From Vibrio taketomensis (GTDB lineage: Bacteria; Pseudomonadota; Gammaproteobacteria; Enterobacterales; Vibrionaceae): a DNA stretch of 64,000 bases. The notes under the pieces were generated by a model that was not told the DNA's origin, made no database searches, and saw only the letters and a program-made list of their open reading frames with translations. The stretch lies in contig NZ_AP019649.1 of assembly GCF_009938165.1 (NCBI RefSeq), positions 2,294,001-2,358,000 of the forward strand, read 5' to 3'. Each line of letters opens with the position of its first letter. Position 1 is the first letter of the stretch. Positions 11,770 to 21,840 of this stretch are shown here, piece by piece. Position numbers and translations under genes: made by a program.

Positions 11770-12615
11770 TTAAGAGAAAAAGAAATATAAAAGTGTAAAC
11801 ACTGGGAACGCTGCGGTCAGACTATCGATACGGTCTAACACACCACCATGTCCCGGAATGATGTTACTGCTGTCTTTAATACCTGATACGCGTTTGAACA
11901 TGCTTTCGACCAAATCACCAAGTACTGAGATCACGACGGTTGACAGCGTTATCGCGATAAATACGCCCGCATTCGCGAATTCAATATCAAACCATTCTGC
12001 CGCCCCCCAACCAACGAGCAGCGCAGCACACAAACCACCAATCAAACCTTCAATGGTTTTATTTGGGCTAACATGAGGTGCCATTTTACGTTTACCCATG
12101 CTTTTGCCCGCGAAGTAAGCACCACTATCTGCAGCCCAAACAAGCAAACAAACAAACAATACCAATTTAGAACCGTGGTAGTAATCGTTAGTGATACCCT
12201 CTGCGCGCAGCATAAAAATGCTCCACATAAAAGGTAGCAAGGTCAACATACCAAAAAGATGTCGACAAAGTTTCGACCCTTGCCAAATTGTGGCGGATTT
12301 TGGATAAGTGATCGCAAGGCCACTTGCGATTAACCACCATAGAGAACCGGCGATCAAAATTGCATAATGCGCGTTAGAGAGATGATTGAGGCTAAATGCA
12401 TCAAAAGGAATGAAGGCAAATGTTATAGCCACCACTAACACACTTGGTAGCAGGGCTAATAGTCTGTTTTTAGCTTCAACAAATTGTGTCCATTCCCAAA
12501 AACCAATCAGAGTGACGGCTGCAATAACAGCAATGAAGAATGGCAAAGGTAACTTGAAAATTGCCAAAATAACCAGAGGAGCGAGGATTAGCGCGGTAAT
12601 AATTCTTTGTTTCAA
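11770..12615 (-). CDS. cdsA: Phosphatidate cytidylyltransferase, TTG start
   Basis: Inner-membrane enzyme making CDP-diacylglycerol from phosphatidate and CTP, the precursor of all phospholipids. The 281-aa protein has about eight membrane segments and the family signature FKRVSGIKDSSNIIPGHGG near the C-terminus. An ATG-started longer frame would run deep into uppS. The TTG at 12613-12615 gives MKQRIITALILAPLVI, as in relatives, and follows TAAGGA by 7 bases; the TAA of that motif is the uppS stop. Confidence 0.95.
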   Translation of the reverse strand: MKQRIITALILAPLVILAIFKLPLPFFIAVIAAVTLIGFWEWTQFVEAKNRLLALLPSVLVVAITFAFIPFDAFSLNHLSNAHYAILIAGSLWWLIASGLAITYPKSATIWQGSKLCRHLFGMLTLLPFMWSIFMLRAEGITNDYYHGSKLVLFVCLLVWAADSGAYFAGKSMGKRKMAPHVSPNKTIEGLIGGLCAALLVGWGAAEWFDIEFANAGVFIAITLSTVVISVLGDLVESMFKRVSGIKDSSNIIPGHGGVLDRIDSLTAAFPVFTLLYFFFS

Positions 12616-12625
12616 ACTTGAGTCC

Positions 12626-13381
12626 TTATTGGCATTCCATGAGTGCTTTAACTTGCTCGCCGGTACAGCCAAAGCGACGTTCACGCTCGATAAACCAAGA
12701 TACCGCTTCAATTAGGCTATCTTCGTTAAACTCTGGCCAATAAATAGGGGTAAAGTAAATTTCTGCATAAGCCATCTGCCACAACATGAAATTACTAATG
12801 CGACACTCACCACTGGTACGAATTAACAGATCCACTTCCGGCAGATCGGCCATGGTAAGATGTTGAGTAATAAGAGCTTCATCAATCTGCTCAGGTGAAA
12901 TGTCACCCTGCTGGACTTGCTGTGCAAGCTGCTTTGCGGCTTGAGTAATATCCCATTTACCACCGTAATTAGCAGCAATATTGATCACCATGCCTGTATT
13001 GTTTGCAGTTAATGCTTCTGCTTGAGCGATTTTTGCTTGTAGTTTTTCATTGAAGCGACTGGTATCGCCAATCACACGCAGGCGAAGCCCATTTTTGTGC
13101 AGTTTTTTGACTTCTGTTGAAAGCACTGTAATGAACAGTTCCATTAGCACACCTACTTCTTCTTGAGGTCGGCGCCAATTTTCACTGCTAAATGCAAATA
13201 AGGTGATGGCTTTGATGCCCAAACGTGCAGCGGTTGAAATGGTTTTACGCACGGCTGCCACGCCATTTTTATGCCCGAAGACTCTTGGTTTGCCTTGTGC
13301 TTTAGCCCAACGACCATTACCGTCCATAATAATAGCGATATGTTTAGGAAGCACTTCAGGTGAGAGTTGTGAATTTTGCAT
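12626..13381 (-). CDS. uppS: Undecaprenyl diphosphate synthase
   Basis: Cytoplasmic cis-prenyltransferase that extends farnesyl diphosphate to the C55 lipid carrier used for peptidoglycan and O-antigen. The 251-aa protein has the signature [21 protein letters not shown] with the catalytic Asp, the [11 protein letters not shown] segment and the C-terminal [19 protein letters not shown] motif. It is coupled to cdsA, whose Shine-Dalgarno overlaps its stop codon. A strong terminator separates it from frr upstream. Confidence 0.97.
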   Translation of the reverse strand: MQNSQLSPEVLPKHIAIIMDGNGRWAKAQGKPRVFGHKNGVAAVRKTISTAARLGIKAITLFAFSSENWRRPQEEVGVLMELFITVLSTEVKKLHKNGLRLRVIGDTSRFNEKLQAKIAQAEALTANNTGMVINIAANYGGKWDITQAAKQLAQQVQQGDISPEQIDEALITQHLTMADLPEVDLLIRTSGECRISNFMLWQMAYAEIYFTPIYWPEFNEDSLIEAVSWFIERERRFGCTGEQVKALMECQ

Positions 13382-13421
13382 AGGAGTTTAAGGGTTACTA
13401 GCAGGGGTCAAAGAGTAGCAC

Positions 13422-13458
13422 AAAAAAGCACTGCGCGGTGAGCACAGTGCTTTTTTTT
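13422..13458 (-). terminator. Intrinsic terminator between frr and uppS
   Basis: GCACTG (13428-13433) pairs with CAGTGC (13445-13450), flanked by an A6 run and a T8 run that extend the stem. On the minus strand it ends frr transcription before uppS. Confidence 0.75.
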
Positions 13459-13474
13459 GAAGAAGGTTGAGAAA

Positions 13475-14032
13475 TTAAACTTCCATCAACTCTTTTTCTT
13501 TTGCAGCTAGTACGTCGTCAACATTCTTCACTGCTGCGTCAGTAAGCTTTTGAATCTCGTCTTGGCCTTTACGCTCTTCATCTTCAGAGATTTCTTTGTC
13601 TTTAAGTAGACCTTTAAGATCGCTGTTTGCGTCACGACGGATGTTACGTACAGCAACACGTGCGCCTTCCGCTTCGCCACGAACGATCTTTACTAGATCC
13701 TTACGGCGCTCTTCTGTTAGCGGTGGAAGTGGAACGCGAATAATTGTGCCTGCAGACATAGGGTTTAGACCTAGGTCAGATTGCATGATCGCTTTTTCTA
13801 CTTTCTGTGTTAGTTCGCGGTCAAACACTGTGATTGCTAGAGTACGTGCGTCTTCTGCAACAACGTTAGCCACTTGGTTAAGAGGCGTTGGAGCACCGTA
13901 GTACTCGACAGAAAGACCTGATAGTAAGCTTGGGTGTGCGCGACCCGTACGAACTTTAGAAAGGTTGTTTCTAAGAGCTTCTACGCTCTTTTCCATGCGC
14001 TCTTGCGCGTCTTTTTTGATTTCGTTAATCAC
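13475..14032 (-). CDS. frr: Ribosome recycling factor
   Basis: Works with EF-G to split post-termination ribosomes. The 185-aa protein matches family length. The N-terminal [10 protein letters not shown] segment and the C-terminal [22 protein letters not shown] segment of the long-helix domain are diagnostic. It lies downstream of pyrH in the usual rpsB-tsf-pyrH-frr order, with its own terminator. Confidence 0.98.
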   Translation of the reverse strand: MINEIKKDAQERMEKSVEALRNNLSKVRTGRAHPSLLSGLSVEYYGAPTPLNQVANVVAEDARTLAITVFDRELTQKVEKAIMQSDLGLNPMSAGTIIRVPLPPLTEERRKDLVKIVRGEAEGARVAVRNIRRDANSDLKGLLKDKEISEDEERKGQDEIQKLTDAAVKNVDDVLAAKEKELMEV

Positions 14033-14125
14033 GGTTTCACCTTAATAATTCTTCTTTCTCAAAAGAAATTCTAATCGGGTTATTCGTTAAAGCGCCGCAG
14101 GTTATATCTACGGCGATTTTCTCGA

Positions 14126-14857
14126 TTAAGCTTTATCGGTAATTAGTGTACCTTCAGCTTCACCCATCACCACGCGGCGTAGTGCGCCTGGCTTGTTCAT
14201 GTTGAATACGCGGATTGGCATTTTGTGGTCACGAGCCAGTGTGAACGCTGCTAAATCCATCACTTTCAGTTCTTTATCAAGAATCTCTGCGTAAGATAGC
14301 TTATCATACAGCTCTGCGTCTGGGTTTGCTACTGGGTCAGCACTAAATACGCCATCAACTTTGGTCGCTTTTAGAACTACGTCAGCTTCGATTTCGATAC
14401 CACGCAGACATGCAGCAGAGTCTGTTGTAAAGAATGGGTTACCAGTACCTGCAGAGAAGATTACTACACGGCCTTGGCGCAATTCACGAATTGCATCAGC
14501 CCAATTGTAGTCGTCACATACACCTTTTAGAGGGATAGCTGACATCACGCGAGCATTTACGTACGCACGATGAAGTGCATCACGCATTGCTAGACCATTC
14601 ATCACTGTCGCTAGCATACCCATGTGGTCGCCTACAACGCGGTTCATACCAGCTTCTGCTAGACCAGCACCACGGAACAGGTTACCGCCACCGATTACCA
14701 CGCCAACTTGAACACCTAGCTCTACCAGCTCTTTTACTTCTTGAGCCATACGGTCAAGAATCGCAGGATCAATGCCAAAACCTTCTGAGCCTTGAAGTGC
14801 TTCGCCACTCAGTTTTAACAGAATACGTTGATATGCTGGTTTAGGGTTCGTAGTCAT
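14126..14857 (-). CDS. pyrH: Uridylate kinase
   Basis: Phosphorylates UMP to UDP with ATP; hexameric, activated by GTP and inhibited by UTP in relatives. The 243-aa protein of the amino-acid-kinase fold shows the [10 protein letters not shown]-terminal motif, the GGGNLFRG substrate loop and the [12 protein letters not shown] segment. It lies between tsf and frr. A hairpin terminator just upstream separates it from tsf, so it probably has its own promoter. Confidence 0.98.
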   Translation of the reverse strand: MTTNPKPAYQRILLKLSGEALQGSEGFGIDPAILDRMAQEVKELVELGVQVGVVIGGGNLFRGAGLAEAGMNRVVGDHMGMLATVMNGLAMRDALHRAYVNARVMSAIPLKGVCDDYNWADAIRELRQGRVVIFSAGTGNPFFTTDSAACLRGIEIEADVVLKATKVDGVFSADPVANPDAELYDKLSYAEILDKELKVMDLAAFTLARDHKMPIRVFNMNKPGALRRVVMGEAEGTLITDKA

Positions 14858-14941
14858 GGATTATACCTTCCAAAAAGAGAGTTATTAATTAACAGTCATG
14901 GATAGAGACTCTCAAAATCTGTATCCATCACGACTAATCGT

Positions 14942-14970
14942 AAAAAGACCGCAGCCTAGGCTACGGTCTT
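14942..14970 (-). terminator. Intrinsic terminator after tsf
   Basis: The 26-base inverted repeat at 14945-14970 forms a long stem with almost no loop beyond the CCTAGG centre. A plus-strand C-A mismatch becomes a G-U pair on the minus strand, followed by TTTTTA. It ends the rpsB-tsf transcript. Confidence 0.7.
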
Positions 14971-14992
14971 AGATTCTCTGTATCGCTAAGGA

Positions 14993-15838
14993 TTAACCTT
15001 TTTGAGCTAGAGCTACTTCTTCTGCGAAGCTTAGGCCTTCAGCTTTCTCGATACCTTCACCAACTTCTAGGCGAACGAAAGTAGAAACAGCAGCGCCTTT
15101 TTCTTTCAGCATTTCACCTACAGTTTTCTTAGGTTCCATGATGAAAGCTTGACCAGTTAGAGAAACTTCGCCAGTGAATTTCTTCATGCGGCCTTCAACC
15201 ATTTTCTCTGCGATTTCTTTTGGCTTGCCTTCGTTCATAGCGATTTCAACTTGAACTTCACGCTCTTTAGCTACTACATCTGCAGGTACGTCTTCTGGGT
15301 TAACGTATTCTGGACGAGAAGCTGCTACGTGCATAGCAACGTGTTTTAGAGTTTCAGCATCGCCTTCACCAGCAACAACTACACCGATTTTCTCGCCGTG
15401 ACGGTAAGAAGCGATTGCAGTACCTTCAACGTATTGTACGCGACGGATGTTGATGTTTTCGCCGATTTTAGCTACTAGAGTAACGCGAGCTTCTTCGAAT
15501 TGAGCTTGTAGCTCTTCTACAGATGCTTTAGACGCTAGAGCTGCAGCAGCAACTTCTTGTGCGAATGCAGTAAAGTTACCATCTTTAGCAACGAAGTCAG
15601 TTTGGCAGTTAACTTCAAGAAGAACAGCAGAACCGTTTTCTTCTTTGATGATGATCGCGCCTTCAGCTGCAACGTTACCAGCTTTTTTAGCTGCTTTAGC
15701 TGCGCCAGATTTACGCATGTTGTCAATTGCTAGTTCGATGTCAGCGTTTGCTTCTACAAGCGCTTTTTTACATTCCATCATGCCAGCGCCAGTGCGCTCG
15801 CGAAGTTCTTTAACTAGAGCAGCAGTTACAGTTGCCAT
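14993..15838 (-). CDS. tsf: Elongation factor Ts
   Basis: Nucleotide-exchange factor for EF-Tu. The 281-aa protein begins [21 protein letters not shown], with the N-terminal module followed by the core containing the EF-Tu-contact motif CQTDFVAKD. It is paired with rpsB as in nearly all bacteria. A strong hairpin with a T run lies in the 129-base gap from rpsB, which would lower tsf expression relative to rpsB unless read through. Confidence 0.98.
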   Translation of the reverse strand: MATVTAALVKELRERTGAGMMECKKALVEANADIELAIDNMRKSGAAKAAKKAGNVAAEGAIIIKEENGSAVLLEVNCQTDFVAKDGNFTAFAQEVAAAALASKASVEELQAQFEEARVTLVAKIGENINIRRVQYVEGTAIASYRHGEKIGVVVAGEGDAETLKHVAMHVAASRPEYVNPEDVPADVVAKEREVQVEIAMNEGKPKEIAEKMVEGRMKKFTGEVSLTGQAFIMEPKKTVGEMLKEKGAAVSTFVRLEVGEGIEKAEGLSFAEEVALAQKG

Positions 15839-15870
15839 TCTCTATTCCTCGTTTGGTTCGAATAAGGTAA

Positions 15871-15899
15871 AAAACAGGGGCCTACATTGTCGGCCCCTG
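15871..15899 (-). terminator. Terminator or attenuator between rpsB and tsf
   Basis: CAGGGGCC (15875-15882) pairs perfectly with GGCCCCTG (15892-15899). On the minus strand the stem is followed by TTTTTTACC. A second small hairpin, GCACG-A6-CGTGC, lies at 15922-15937. The position inside a conserved operon suggests partial termination. Confidence 0.7.
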
Positions 15900-15967
15900 C
15901 TGATAACTATAGCTCAATCTATGCACGAAAAAACGTGCAAATAGACCAAGTAGACTCGGAGCCGCTA

Positions 15968-16696
15968 TTATTCAGCTTCTACGAAACCGTCTTTTTCAGC
16001 TACAACAGCAACGTCTTTGTTACGACCTTCAGTTACAGCAGAAGCTGCAGCGTTTAGGTATAGTTGTACTGCGCGGATCGCGTCGTCGTTACCTGGGATG
16101 ATGAAGTCTACGCCGTCTGGGTTAGAGTTAGTATCTACCACTGCGTATACTGGAATACCTAGGTTGTTAGCTTCTTTGATCGCGATGTGTTCGTGGTCAG
16201 CGTCGATTACGAATAGAGCGTCTGGTAGACCGCCCATATCTTTGATACCACCAAGAGATTTCTCAAGCTTCTCCATTTCGCGAGTACGCATTAGAGCTTC
16301 TTTCTTAGTTAGTTTGTCAAAAGTACCGTCTTGAGACTGTGCTTCAAGATCTTTTAGACGCTTGATAGACTGACGAACAGTTTTGTAGTTTGTTAGCATA
16401 CCGCCTAACCAGCGGTTGTTAACGTAGTACTGGTTGCTTGCGATAGCAGCTTCTTTAACAGCTTCAGATGCAGCGCGTTTAGTACCTACGAATAGAACTT
16501 TACCTTTCTTCTCGCCAACTTTAGCTAGTTCAGCTAGAGCTTCGTTGAACATTGGTACAGTTTTTTCTAGGTTAATGATGTGAACGCGGTTACGAGCACC
16601 AAAGATGAATGGCTTCATTTTTGGGTTCCAGTAACGAGTTTGGTGACCGAAGTGAACACCAGCTTTCAGCATATCGCGCATTGATACAGTTGCCAT
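15968..16696 (-). CDS. rpsB: 30S ribosomal protein S2
   Basis: Small-subunit ribosomal protein at the head-body junction of the 30S. The start [19 protein letters not shown] at 16694-16696 was chosen because it matches the family and follows GAGGA by 7-8 bases; a longer frame upstream runs into the conserved leader. The protein is 242 aa. In E. coli S2 represses its own operon by binding the leader; the leader features are present here. Confidence 0.98.
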   Translation of the reverse strand: MATVSMRDMLKAGVHFGHQTRYWNPKMKPFIFGARNRVHIINLEKTVPMFNEALAELAKVGEKKGKVLFVGTKRAASEAVKEAAIASNQYYVNNRWLGGMLTNYKTVRQSIKRLKDLEAQSQDGTFDKLTKKEALMRTREMEKLEKSLGGIKDMGGLPDALFVIDADHEHIAIKEANNLGIPVYAVVDTNSNPDGVDFIIPGNDDAIRAVQLYLNAAASAVTEGRNKDVAVVAEKDGFVEAE

Positions 16697-16790
16697 TTTA
16701 AAATCCTCTACGGGGTTAGGCCTCCACATCCCCCATGATTCCGACTAAGCTTCTGCTCAGCACCCCGGAATATGTGTCGGAATGTGTGTG
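16697..16790 (-). promoter_or_regulatory. rpsB mRNA leader (t44-like S2 autoregulatory element)
   Basis: The 5' leader on the minus strand has a 7-bp stem TTCCGAC/GTCGGAA (plus-strand positions 16776-16782 and 16739-16745). Inside it is GGGGTGC and a 6-bp hairpin CTGAGC-AGAA-GCTTAG. Downstream come GGGGGATGTGGAGGC and CTAACCCC, which could pair as a pseudoknot. This arrangement matches my recollection of the enterobacterial rpsB leader (Rfam t44), at which S2 represses rpsB-tsf. Boundaries are approximate. Confidence 0.7.
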
Positions 16791-17042
16791 ATTTAAAGAT
16801 AAAAGTTTATGGAGCTTACCAGCTTCGCCATCTCGACTAAGCAAGATGAAGAGAACAGATAAGGTATCCGGCGCGCTTTATACCATATTTCACCCTTATT
16901 TGGCTAGTATAAATTCCTTTCCAGCAATTTTAAGCCAAGTTCAAAAGCTCAGGTTTCGAGCTAGATACACTTTATGCTCGCTTAATGTTAAAATGTGCTA
17001 ATTCGCACACTTCTGTGCAGTTGAATAAGTAGAGATCAGCCA

Positions 17043-17921
17043 ATGTCAATCAAGATTAAAACGGCCACTGAAGTCGAACGTATGCGTCTAGCAGGTAGTT
17101 TAGCTGCCGATGTTCTAGAAATGATTGAGCCTCATATTAAAGAAGGCGTTACAACTGAAGAGTTGAACCAAATCTGTCACGATTACGCTCTAGAACGAGG
17201 CGCTTACTCTGCTCCACTCGATTACCATGGTTTTCCTAAGTCTATCTGTACCTCAATTAACCATATTGTGTGTCACGGTATTCCTGCAACTGAAGACCAA
17301 ATGGGTGCAAACGGCCACATGAAGCCTGCTGTACTTAAAAACGGTGACATCATCAACGTCGATATCACAGTTATTGTTCCTGATGATGAAAACGCAGACC
17401 TAAGCGTACGCCCTGCAGGTTACCACGGTGACACTTCAAAAATGTTCCTAGTAGGTGATGTATCGCCAGAAGACAAACGCCTGTGTATGGTGACTCAAGA
17501 AGCACTTTATGTCGGTATGCGCCAAGTTAAACCGGGTGCAACCGTGGGTGATATTGGTACCGCGATTGAGAAGTACATCAAGACCAACAACAAAAATAAC
17601 CCACGCAATAAATTCTCTATTGTGAAGGATTTCTGTGGTCACGGCATCGGCAATGAGTTCCATGAAGAACCACAAGTTGTGCACTACCGCAACATGGATC
17701 GCCGAGTGCTTAAAGAAGGCATGTGTTTCACTATCGAGCCGATGATCAATGCAGGTAAATTCGGTTGTACTGTTGACGCACAAGATGACTGGACGGTTTA
17801 CACAGGCGACGGTAAAAAATCAGCGCAATACGAACACACCATCGTGGTAACGAAAGAAGGTTGTGAAGTACTGACACTGCGCAGCGACGACACCATCCCA
17901 CGTTTCATGAAAAACGCTTAA
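17043..17921 (+). CDS. map: Methionine aminopeptidase, type I
   Basis: Removes the initiator Met from new proteins; cytoplasmic, dinuclear metal enzyme. The five metal ligands are visible: Asp in NVDITVI, Asp in GYHGDTSK, His in GHGIGNEFHE, Glu in TIEPMI and Glu in QYEHTIVV. At 292 aa it is about 28 residues longer than E. coli Map because of three insertions: after HGIP, before GYHGD (PDDENADLSVRPA) and an Asn-rich one (NNKNNPRN). It is transcribed divergently from rpsB, as in E. coli. Confidence 0.97.
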   Translation: MSIKIKTATEVERMRLAGSLAADVLEMIEPHIKEGVTTEELNQICHDYALERGAYSAPLDYHGFPKSICTSINHIVCHGIPATEDQMGANGHMKPAVLKNGDIINVDITVIVPDDENADLSVRPAGYHGDTSKMFLVGDVSPEDKRLCMVTQEALYVGMRQVKPGATVGDIGTAIEKYIKTNNKNNPRNKFSIVKDFCGHGIGNEFHEEPQVVHYRNMDRRVLKEGMCFTIEPMINAGKFGCTVDAQDDWTVYTGDGKKSAQYEHTIVVTKEGCEVLTLRSDDTIPRFMKNA

Positions 17922-17931
17922 TCGACTTATC

Positions 17932-17961
17932 TATCCCCGCTTTATGCGGGGATATTTTTTT
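17932..17961 (+). terminator. Intrinsic terminator after map
   Basis: TATCCCCGC and GCGGGGATA form a 9-bp GC-rich stem with a TTTAT loop, followed by TTTTTTTG. Confidence 0.85.
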
Positions 17962-18051
17962 GTCGGCCATGATTTGATAAAGTGAAAAAAATCAGACATT
18001 CAGTTCGAATCTGTCGCATCTTCGAACTGAACTACAGCACGGATAGCCGCT

Positions 18052-20676
18052 ATGCCTTTTCAATCGCCGCTTACCTTCAGTGACGAGCAAATCACAGTCA
18101 GTGAACTGAAATCCCAACTAGAAGTCTTCGCTGAATACCAAAAGCAAGAGTTTAGCAATCACCACCCTGTGAGTGACTTGGTGCTTGGCCGCTCAGAATA
18201 CACCGATCTATTGCTGACCCGCTTATGGCAGCACTATGAATTTGACCAAATACCTCATCTTTGTTTGGTGGCCGTCGGCGGTTATGGCCGTGGTGAACTG
18301 CACCCACTCTCAGATATCGACATTCTCGTTGTATCACAAAAAAACTTACCTGAATCACTTGGGGCCAAAGTCAGTGAATTTATCACTCTGCTTTGGGATT
18401 TGCGGCTAGAAATTGGCCATGCGGTGCGCACGGTTGAAGAGTGTGGTCATATTGGCCGCACCGATTTAACTGTTGCGACCAATCTGCAAGAAGCTCGGTT
18501 GCTCACCGGATGTGAAGAGACTTTCCACCAACTTAAAATGTTGGTGCACTCTGAATCATTCTGGCCAAGCGAGATTTTCTACAAAGCCAAAGTTCAAGAA
18601 CAGCGTGAACGCCATGCTCGTTATCACGACACCACTTACAACTTAGAACCTGATATAAAGTCCACCCCCGGAGGACTGCGTGATATTCACACGCTAAGTT
18701 GGGTTGCTCGCCGTCATTTTGGTGCTACCTCATTATTTGAAATGAGTCGTTATGGCTTTCTCACCGACGCAGAATATCGAGAACTGCTCGAGTGCCAGGA
18801 ATTTTTATGGCGAGTACGCTTTGCTCTGCATATTGAATTAAGACGCTACGACAATCGCCTCACTTTTGCTCACCAACCATCCGTTGCGAGCTCTCTCGGC
18901 TTTGTGGGTGAAGGTAATCGCGGTGTCGAAATGATGATGAAAGAGTTTTACCGCACTTTGCGACGCGTGGCAGAGCTCAACAAAATGTTGCTCAAGTTGT
19001 TCGGCCAAGTCATTCTCAATCGCGGCGTTGAAAGCTCAGTACAAATCATTAGCGATGATTTCCAGCGCCGTGGCAATTTGATTGAAGCTCGCAAACCTGC
19101 GCTATTTCAAGCTCGCCCTGAAACCATTTTGGATATGTTTTTGCATATCGCCAACGACTCCACCATTGACGGTGTCGCACCGCCTACGCTGCGACAGTTG
19201 CGCACCGCAAGACGCCGACTCAATAAGTTTTTACACACCATTCCTGAAGCGAGAGAGAAATTCCTCGAACTCTGTCGCCACCCGAATGCACTACATAAAG
19301 CTTTTAGCTTAATGCACAAGCTCGGCGTGTTATCCGCTTACTTGCCTCAGTGGAACCAAATTGTTGGGCAAATGCAGTTTGACCTGTTCCACGTCTATAC
19401 GGTCGACGAGCATAGCGTGCGCCTGCTTAAGCACATCAATACCTTCAGCTATGCTAAAAACCATAGCAAGCATCCGATCTGCTGCGAAGTGTTTCCAAGA
19501 ATTCAAAAGAAAGAACTGCTTATCATTGCGGCTATTTTCCACGACATCGGCAAAGGTAGACCTGGTGATCACTCTGTCATCGGTGCAGAAGAAGCCTATG
19601 CATTTTGCCGAGAACACGGTTTATCAACACCAGAAGCTAACCTCGTCTCATGGCTGGTGCGCCATCACTTATTGATGTCTGTGACCGCTCAGCGACGTGA
19701 TATTTACGATCCTGATGTGATCGCTGAATTTGCCAAACAGGTGCGCGATGAAGAGTATCTCGAATACTTGGTGTGTTTAACCGTCGCAGATATCTGTGCG
19801 ACTAACCCAGAATTGTGGAACAGTTGGAAACGCACACTATTAGCCGAGTTGTTTTATTCTACTCAGCGAGCTTTGCGTCGCGGGCTCGAAAACCCAGTCG
19901 ATGTGCGCGAGCGTATTCGTCACAACCAGCAAATGGCGTCAGCGCTGTTACGTAAAGAAAACTTCTCAAGTCGTGAAATAGAACTGGTATGGCAACGTTT
20001 TAAAGCGGACTATTTCTTGCGTCATACGCCAAAGCAAATTGCTTGGCATTGTACTCATTTACTGCGCCACGAAGACAGTACTCAGCCATTAGTGCTGATC
20101 AGCAAAAAACCAACCCGTGGTGGCACTGAGGTGTTTGTTTATACCCAAGACCAAAAAGGTATATTTGCCAAAGTCGTCGCAGAGCTTGACCGTCGCAACT
20201 TTAACGTTCATGACGCTCAGGTCATGACGAGTAAAGATGGTTATGTGTTGGATACCTTTATGGTGCTCGACCAAAACGGCAATCCTATCGAAGAAAACCG
20301 ACATAATGCGGTCGAAAAACATCTGGTTTCAGTCTTACAAACCGCTGGTGCAATGCAAATTCGTACTCGTCGCATACCCAGAAACCTACAGCACTTTACT
20401 GTCAAAACCAAAGTGGACTTTCTGCCAAGTAAGAGCAAAAAAAGCACCACGATGGAGTTTGTCGCTTTAGATACTCCCGGACTTTTGGCAACTGTTGGCG
20501 CCACCTTTGCCGATCAAAATATCAATTTGCATGCTGCTAAAATCACCACCATCGGTGAGCGAGCTGAGGACTTTTTTATTATTACTGGCGCTGAAGGCGG
20601 CAAGTTAAGTGAGCAAGAAGAGTTACTGTTGCGAGAAGCCTTGATTGCCAATGTGGCTGAGCTGGCGCCAAACTGA
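18052..20676 (+). CDS. glnD: Bifunctional uridylyltransferase/uridylyl-removing enzyme GlnD
   Basis: Primary nitrogen sensor: uridylylates PII when nitrogen is scarce and removes UMP when glutamine is high. The 874-aa protein has, in order, the nucleotidyltransferase motif GGYGRGELHPLSDIDILV (about residues 80-97), the HD hydrolase motif IFHDIGKGRPGDHS (about 495), and two C-terminal ACT domains (about 690-765 and 800-874) that sense glutamine. It follows map, as in E. coli. Confidence 0.98.
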   Translation: MPFQSPLTFSDEQITVSELKSQLEVFAEYQKQEFSNHHPVSDLVLGRSEYTDLLLTRLWQHYEFDQIPHLCLVAVGGYGRGELHPLSDIDILVVSQKNLPESLGAKVSEFITLLWDLRLEIGHAVRTVEECGHIGRTDLTVATNLQEARLLTGCEETFHQLKMLVHSESFWPSEIFYKAKVQEQRERHARYHDTTYNLEPDIKSTPGGLRDIHTLSWVARRHFGATSLFEMSRYGFLTDAEYRELLECQEFLWRVRFALHIELRRYDNRLTFAHQPSVASSLGFVGEGNRGVEMMMKEFYRTLRRVAELNKMLLKLFGQVILNRGVESSVQIISDDFQRRGNLIEARKPALFQARPETILDMFLHIANDSTIDGVAPPTLRQLRTARRRLNKFLHTIPEAREKFLELCRHPNALHKAFSLMHKLGVLSAYLPQWNQIVGQMQFDLFHVYTVDEHSVRLLKHINTFSYAKNHSKHPICCEVFPRIQKKELLIIAAIFHDIGKGRPGDHSVIGAEEAYAFCREHGLSTPEANLVSWLVRHHLLMSVTAQRRDIYDPDVIAEFAKQVRDEEYLEYLVCLTVADICATNPELWNSWKRTLLAELFYSTQRALRRGLENPVDVRERIRHNQQMASALLRKENFSSREIELVWQRFKADYFLRHTPKQIAWHCTHLLRHEDSTQPLVLISKKPTRGGTEVFVYTQDQKGIFAKVVAELDRRNFNVHDAQVMTSKDGYVLDTFMVLDQNGNPIEENRHNAVEKHLVSVLQTAGAMQIRTRRIPRNLQHFTVKTKVDFLPSKSKKSTTMEFVALDTPGLLATVGATFADQNINLHAAKITTIGERAEDFFIITGAEGGKLSEQEELLLREALIANVAELAPN

Positions 20677-20782
20677 TCTCAACCACAATTTGCTAAAAAT
20701 ATAGGCAATTCAACTATATTGTGACCACATCGGCTGCTACATTAAAAGTGTTCAATTTATCAACACGATTAAGAGGCAGCCT

Positions 20783-21166
20783 ATGTTTCCCTACCTTACC
20801 GGTCTAGGCATTCAAGATCCCCAGCAGATTGAGCGCTACTCATTACGTCAAGAAGCTCACAAAGACGTGCTCAAAATCTACTTTCGCAAACAAAAAGGCG
20901 AGTTATTTGCCAAAAGCGTCAAATACAAATACCCACGTCAAACTAAAAACGTTCGTGTCGACAGCAGTAGCAATAGCTACAAGCAAGTTTCTGAAATCAA
21001 CCGTAACCTAACGCTGGTGATGGATGAGCTGAATAAAATCACCAAACCACAGAAAATAGCATATGTGGATGTGAAACAGAAAATTCTGTCTGACTTGCGC
21101 CATTTAGAGAAAGTCGTCTCAAGTAAGATAGCCGAGATAGAGGCGGACTTGGAGAAATTGAAATAA
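20783..21166 (+). CDS. DUF3461 family protein (YaeH-like)
   Basis: A small (127 aa), highly charged, probably cytoplasmic protein of unknown function, similar to E. coli YaeH. Shared segments are [22 protein letters not shown] and the C-terminal [24 protein letters not shown] helix. No signal peptide or membrane segment. It lies downstream of glnD with a 106-base gap and is convergent with pgpA. No function can be assigned from sequence. Confidence 0.9.
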   Translation: MFPYLTGLGIQDPQQIERYSLRQEAHKDVLKIYFRKQKGELFAKSVKYKYPRQTKNVRVDSSSNSYKQVSEINRNLTLVMDELNKITKPQKIAYVDVKQKILSDLRHLEKVVSSKIAEIEADLEKLK

Positions 21167-21271
21167 ATTGAAGAATTGAAAAGCAAGAAATAAGAGTTGC
21201 GATGAAGCGTTATCGTATAGTTTGAGGCTCTTAAATCTCTAAACGAGGCTTTTCGAGTGTTCGAAGCTCCC

Positions 21272-21304
21272 AACGCAAGGTTCGACATTAGCGTACCTTG
21301 CGTT
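21272..21304. terminator. Bidirectional terminator-like hairpin between yaeH-like gene and pgpA
   Basis: AACGCAAGGT (21272-21281) pairs with ACCTTGCGTT (21295-21304) across a 13-base loop, between two convergent genes. The T tract is weak on both sides. Confidence 0.5.
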
Positions 21305-21327
21305 CTTTAGTTAGTGTATAGCTACGA

Positions 21328-21837
21328 CTACATCCAACCTGCGTACTTGCCCACTAGATACAGAGCAATTCCGGCCATCGCACCAGCAACGATATCATCA
21401 AGCATAATACCGACACCACCATGTACACGCTTATCTAACCAGCCAATAGGCCATGGTTTTAGCATGTCAAAGAAGCGGAACAGAATGAAGCCAGTAATAA
21501 GCCACTTCCAATCGGTAGCAGAAAGCTGAAATACCGGCACCACCAGCATCGTGATCCAAAAACCAACAAATTCATCCCATACGATGGAGCCGTGATCATG
21601 CACACCCATATCTGTCGAGGTTACTTGGCAAATTTTAACCCCGACCAAACACGCTGCAATGACCACAATCACATACCAACTCAGAGGTAATTGAACCAAC
21701 AGTAAATACAAAGGAATGGCAGCCAAAGTGCCCATAGTACCTGGAACAACAGGTGATAACCCACTACCAAATCCGGTAGCCAGCAAGTGCCATGGGTTCT
21801 TCAGTGAAATAAGAGAGAGAGGGTTGGGCATAGTCAT
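21328..21837 (-). CDS. pgpA: Phosphatidylglycerophosphatase A
   Basis: Inner-membrane enzyme that dephosphorylates phosphatidylglycerophosphate to phosphatidylglycerol. The 169-aa protein has several hydrophobic segments and the family motifs GSGLSPVVPGTMGTL, VHDHGSIVWDEFVGFW and DDIVAGAMAG. It starts 3 bases after the thiL stop, so it is coupled to it, as in E. coli thiL-pgpA. Confidence 0.96.
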   Translation of the reverse strand: MTMPNPLSLISLKNPWHLLATGFGSGLSPVVPGTMGTLAAIPLYLLLVQLPLSWYVIVVIAACLVGVKICQVTSTDMGVHDHGSIVWDEFVGFWITMLVVPVFQLSATDWKWLITGFILFRFFDMLKPWPIGWLDKRVHGGVGIMLDDIVAGAMAGIALYLVGKYAGWM

Positions 21838-21840
21838 TTC

